In this document: in pieces, positions 62,118 through 64,000 of the stretch | Layout: each line of letters begins with the position of its first letter | How positions within the stretch are numbered: the stretch's first letter is position 1 | NCBI RefSeq assembly: GCF_025947185.1 | Contig: NZ_CP110001.1 | Span: 3,100,001 to 3,164,000, forward strand | Origin: Flavobacterium sp. N2038 | GTDB taxonomy: Bacteria > Bacteroidota > Bacteroidia > Flavobacteriales > Flavobacteriaceae | Direction: 5' to 3' | Length of the DNA: 64,000 nt | Notes under the pieces: generated by a model | Database searches by the model: none | Told to the model about the DNA's origin: nothing | What the model saw: the letters and a program-made list of their open reading frames with translations, nothing else | Position numbers and translations under genes: made by a program

Positions 62118-64000
62118 TTATTCTACTGTATGTGTCTGGTTTCTAAATACCAGATTTCCATCAAAAGCATCTATTAAAATAATACTGTCAGTACTAATAT
62201 TTCCTGCCAGAATTTCTTTTGACAGTTGGTTTAGAACCTCTCGCTGTACCACACGTTTTACTGGTCTGGCTCCAAATTGAGGATCATATCCTTTGTCTGA
62301 TAAATAAGCAATCGCTTCTGGTGTTGCATCCATTGTGATACCTTGTAAAGCCAGCATTTTTGAAACACTCTTTAATTGCAGACTCACAATTCTTGAAATA
62401 TTATCCACTGTAAGTGGTGTAAACATTACAATTTCATCGATACGATTAATAAACTCCGGACGAACAGTTTGTTTCAATAATCCTAAAACTTCTGTTTTAG
62501 CTGCCTCTGTAGCTGCTTCAACGCCACCTTTTAGATTTTCAAACTTCTCTTGTATAATCTGACTTCCCATGTTAGAAGTCATGATGATAATTGTGTTTTT
62601 GAAATCGGCTAGACGACCTTTGTTATCTGTCAATCGACCTTCATCAAGAACCTGCAATAAAATATTGAACGTGTCCGGATGCGCTTTTTCGATCTCGTCT
62701 AATAAAATTACAGAATATGGTTTTCTACGAACGGCTTCTGTCAATTGTCCACCCTCATCGTAACCTACATATCCTGGAGGCGCACCAACTAAACGGCTCA
62801 CACTGTGGCGTTCCTGATATTCACTCATATCGATACGTGTCATGGCATTTTCATCATCAAAAAGGTATTCGGCCAATGCTTTTGCAAGCTCTGTTTTACC
62901 AACTCCTGTTGTTCCTAAAAATAAAAATGTTCCAACTGGTTTTTTCATATCCTGCAAACCGGCACGACTTCTTCTAACGGCATCACTTACCGCTTCTATT
63001 GCTTCTTCCTGCCCCACTACACGCCTGTGTAATTCATCTTCAAGATGCAACAGTTTCTCTCTTTCAGTCTGAAGCATTTTCATTACAGGAATTCCGGTCC
63101 ATTTAGCAATTACTTCTGCAATATCTTCTCTGGTCACTTCTTCTTTTATCAAAGAATTTCCAGATTGAAACTCCTGCAATTGTTTTTGCAATTTGTCCTG
63201 ACGTTCCTGCGCTTCTTTTATTTTTCCGTAACGAATTTCGGCTACTTTTCCGTAATCACCTTCACGCTCTGCACGTTCAGCTTCATATTTAAAGTCTTCA
63301 ATTTCTAATTTTACAGCCTGAATCCCGTCAACAATGTCTTTTTCAGATTTCCATCTGGCATAGATTTCATTTCGTTCTTCTTTCAGATTTGCCAAATCCA
63401 TGCGCAAAATTTTCAGCTTACTTTCTTCTTTTTCACGCTTAATGGCTTCGATCTCAATTTCAAGCTGCATGATTTTACGATCCAAAACATCTAATTCTTC
63501 GGGTTTTGAATTGATTTCCATACGCAATTTAGAAGCTGCCTCATCCATTAAGTCGATTGCTTTATCTGGTAAGAAACGATTCGTAATATAACGTTGCGAA
63601 AGTTCTACCGCAGCAATAATTGCCTCATCTTTGATCTGAACTTTATGGTGTGCTTCATATTTTTCTTTGATTCCACGCAAAATCGAAATTGCACTTTCGG
63701 TATCCGGTTCATCAATTAAAACCTTTTGAAAACGTCTTTCAAGGGCTTTATCTTTTTCAAAATATTTTTGATATTCGTCTAAAGTTGTTGCTCCAATAGC
63801 TCTTAACTCCCCACGTGCCAAAGCCGGTTTTAGGATATTAGCTGCATCCATAGCACCTTCACCCCCACCTGCACCAACTAGCGTATGAATTTCATCAATA
63901 AACAAAACTATATCACCTTCTGCAGAAGTAACTTCTTTTACAACTGATTTTAAACGTTCTTCAAATTCCCCTTTAAATTTCGCTCCGGCAATCAAAGCTC
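62118..64000 (-). CDS. clpB: ATP-dependent disaggregase ClpB, 5' end outside window
   Basis: The last 627 or so codons of ClpB are present; the frame runs on past base 64000, so the TTG codon near 63995 is not a start. Seen from the cut edge: [17 protein letters not shown] (pore-loop side of AAA domain 1), Walker [19 protein letters not shown], the long coiled-coil M domain ([20 protein letters not shown] onward), AAA domain 2 with Walker [17 protein letters not shown], pore motif [15 protein letters not shown] [13 protein letters not shown], Walker [14 protein letters not shown] and the C-terminal small domain. It rescues aggregated proteins with DnaK. The terminator follows at once. Confidence 0.97.
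   Translation of the reverse strand, partial: ALIAGAKFKGEFEERLKSVVKEVTSAEGDIVLFIDEIHTLVGAGGGEGAMDAANILKPALARGELRAIGATTLDEYQKYFEKDKALERRFQKVLIDEPDTESAISILRGIKEKYEAHHKVQIKDEAIIAAVELSQRYITNRFLPDKAIDLMDEAASKLRMEINSKPEELDVLDRKIMQLEIEIEAIKREKEESKLKILRMDLANLKEERNEIYARWKSEKDIVDGIQAVKLEIEDFKYEAERAEREGDYGKVAEIRYGKIKEAQERQDKLQKQLQEFQSGNSLIKEEVTREDIAEVIAKWTGIPVMKMLQTEREKLLHLEDELHRRVVGQEEAIEAVSDAVRRSRAGLQDMKKPVGTFLFLGTTGVGKTELAKALAEYLFDDENAMTRIDMSEYQERHSVSRLVGAPPGYVGYDEGGQLTEAVRRKPYSVILLDEIEKAHPDTFNILLQVLDEGRLTDNKGRLADFKNTIIIMTSNMGSQIIQEKFENLKGGVEAATEAAKTEVLGLLKQTVRPEFINRIDEIVMFTPLTVDNISRIVSLQLKSVSKMLALQGITMDATPEAIAYLSDKGYDPQFGARPVKRVVQREVLNQLSKEILAGNISTDSIILIDAFDGNLVFRNQTHTVE

Overview
The window looks like chromosomal DNA of a Flavobacterium or close relative (Bacteroidota, Flavobacteriaceae). 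The evidence is AT-rich DNA, promoters of the TTG-N19-TAnnTTTG type, a type IX secretion (T9SS) sorting domain, a PorE-like OmpA protein, DUF6377 and GH130 families typical of the phylum, and almost no Shine-Dalgarno sequences. There are no rRNA genes, tRNA genes, CRISPR arrays, intact insertion sequences or phage genes that I can see. The coding part is ordinary housekeeping and accessory metabolism. The unusual content lies between the genes.

Layout. 1-9 kb: the 3' end of an OmpA-family envelope protein, a GH130 glycosidase, the methionine importer metNIQ (minus strand), a secreted protein, a GNAT enzyme and a PQQ-type sugar dehydrogenase lipoprotein. 9-18 kb: a shortened AraC-like protein, small hypotheticals, two decayed genes (DUF72 and an Fpg/Nei glycosylase), a very acidic protein, DUF1328, topoisomerase IB with a small SAP/Rho-N-like partner, three exported unknowns, and a DUF4142 lipoprotein broken by a stop codon. 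18-29 kb: an AraC/cupin/alcohol dehydrogenase/aldo-keto reductase cluster, the remains of a chromate locus (ChrB-AraC fusion regulator and a C-terminal chrA fragment), a TlpA-like thioredoxin, an ArsR-OYE operon and an acyltransferase. 29-46 kb: a sugar-use locus (DUF1349, GH3, DUF6377 regulator), acyl-CoA dehydrogenase, EamA/MocR pair, bestrophin, a universal-stress-like protein, a two-component system and an Omp85-type barrel. 46-64 kb: pentapeptide protein, TetR-MFS operon with two operators, GNAT, guaC, miaE, glyA, fahA, agmatine-to-putrescine genes aguA and aguB separated by a choice-of-anchor lipoprotein, DUF808, a 39-residue peptide gene, a secreted pair with a T9SS signal, and most of clpB (5' end outside the window).

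The strongest new observation is a 31-codon Met/Cys-rich leader peptide (5461-5556, minus) in front of metN. It is followed by a rho-independent terminator and a competing antiterminator pairing. This is a complete ribosome-mediated attenuator with no recognisable SAM riboswitch. Second, several genes show genome decay that ordinary gene calling would miss: DUF72, Fpg/Nei, chrA and DUF4142. Third, nearly every large intergenic gap carries short sequence families present as imperfect inverted pairs. The most elaborate is a nested mosaic at 54.1-54.4 kb.

Regulation that can be read directly: an ArsR palindrome inside its own promoter with the start codon at the predicted transcription start, two TetR operator copies in the TetR-MFS operon, a 12-bp perfect palindrome abutting the start codon of the barrel gene in the chr remnant, and a consensus promoter for fahA.
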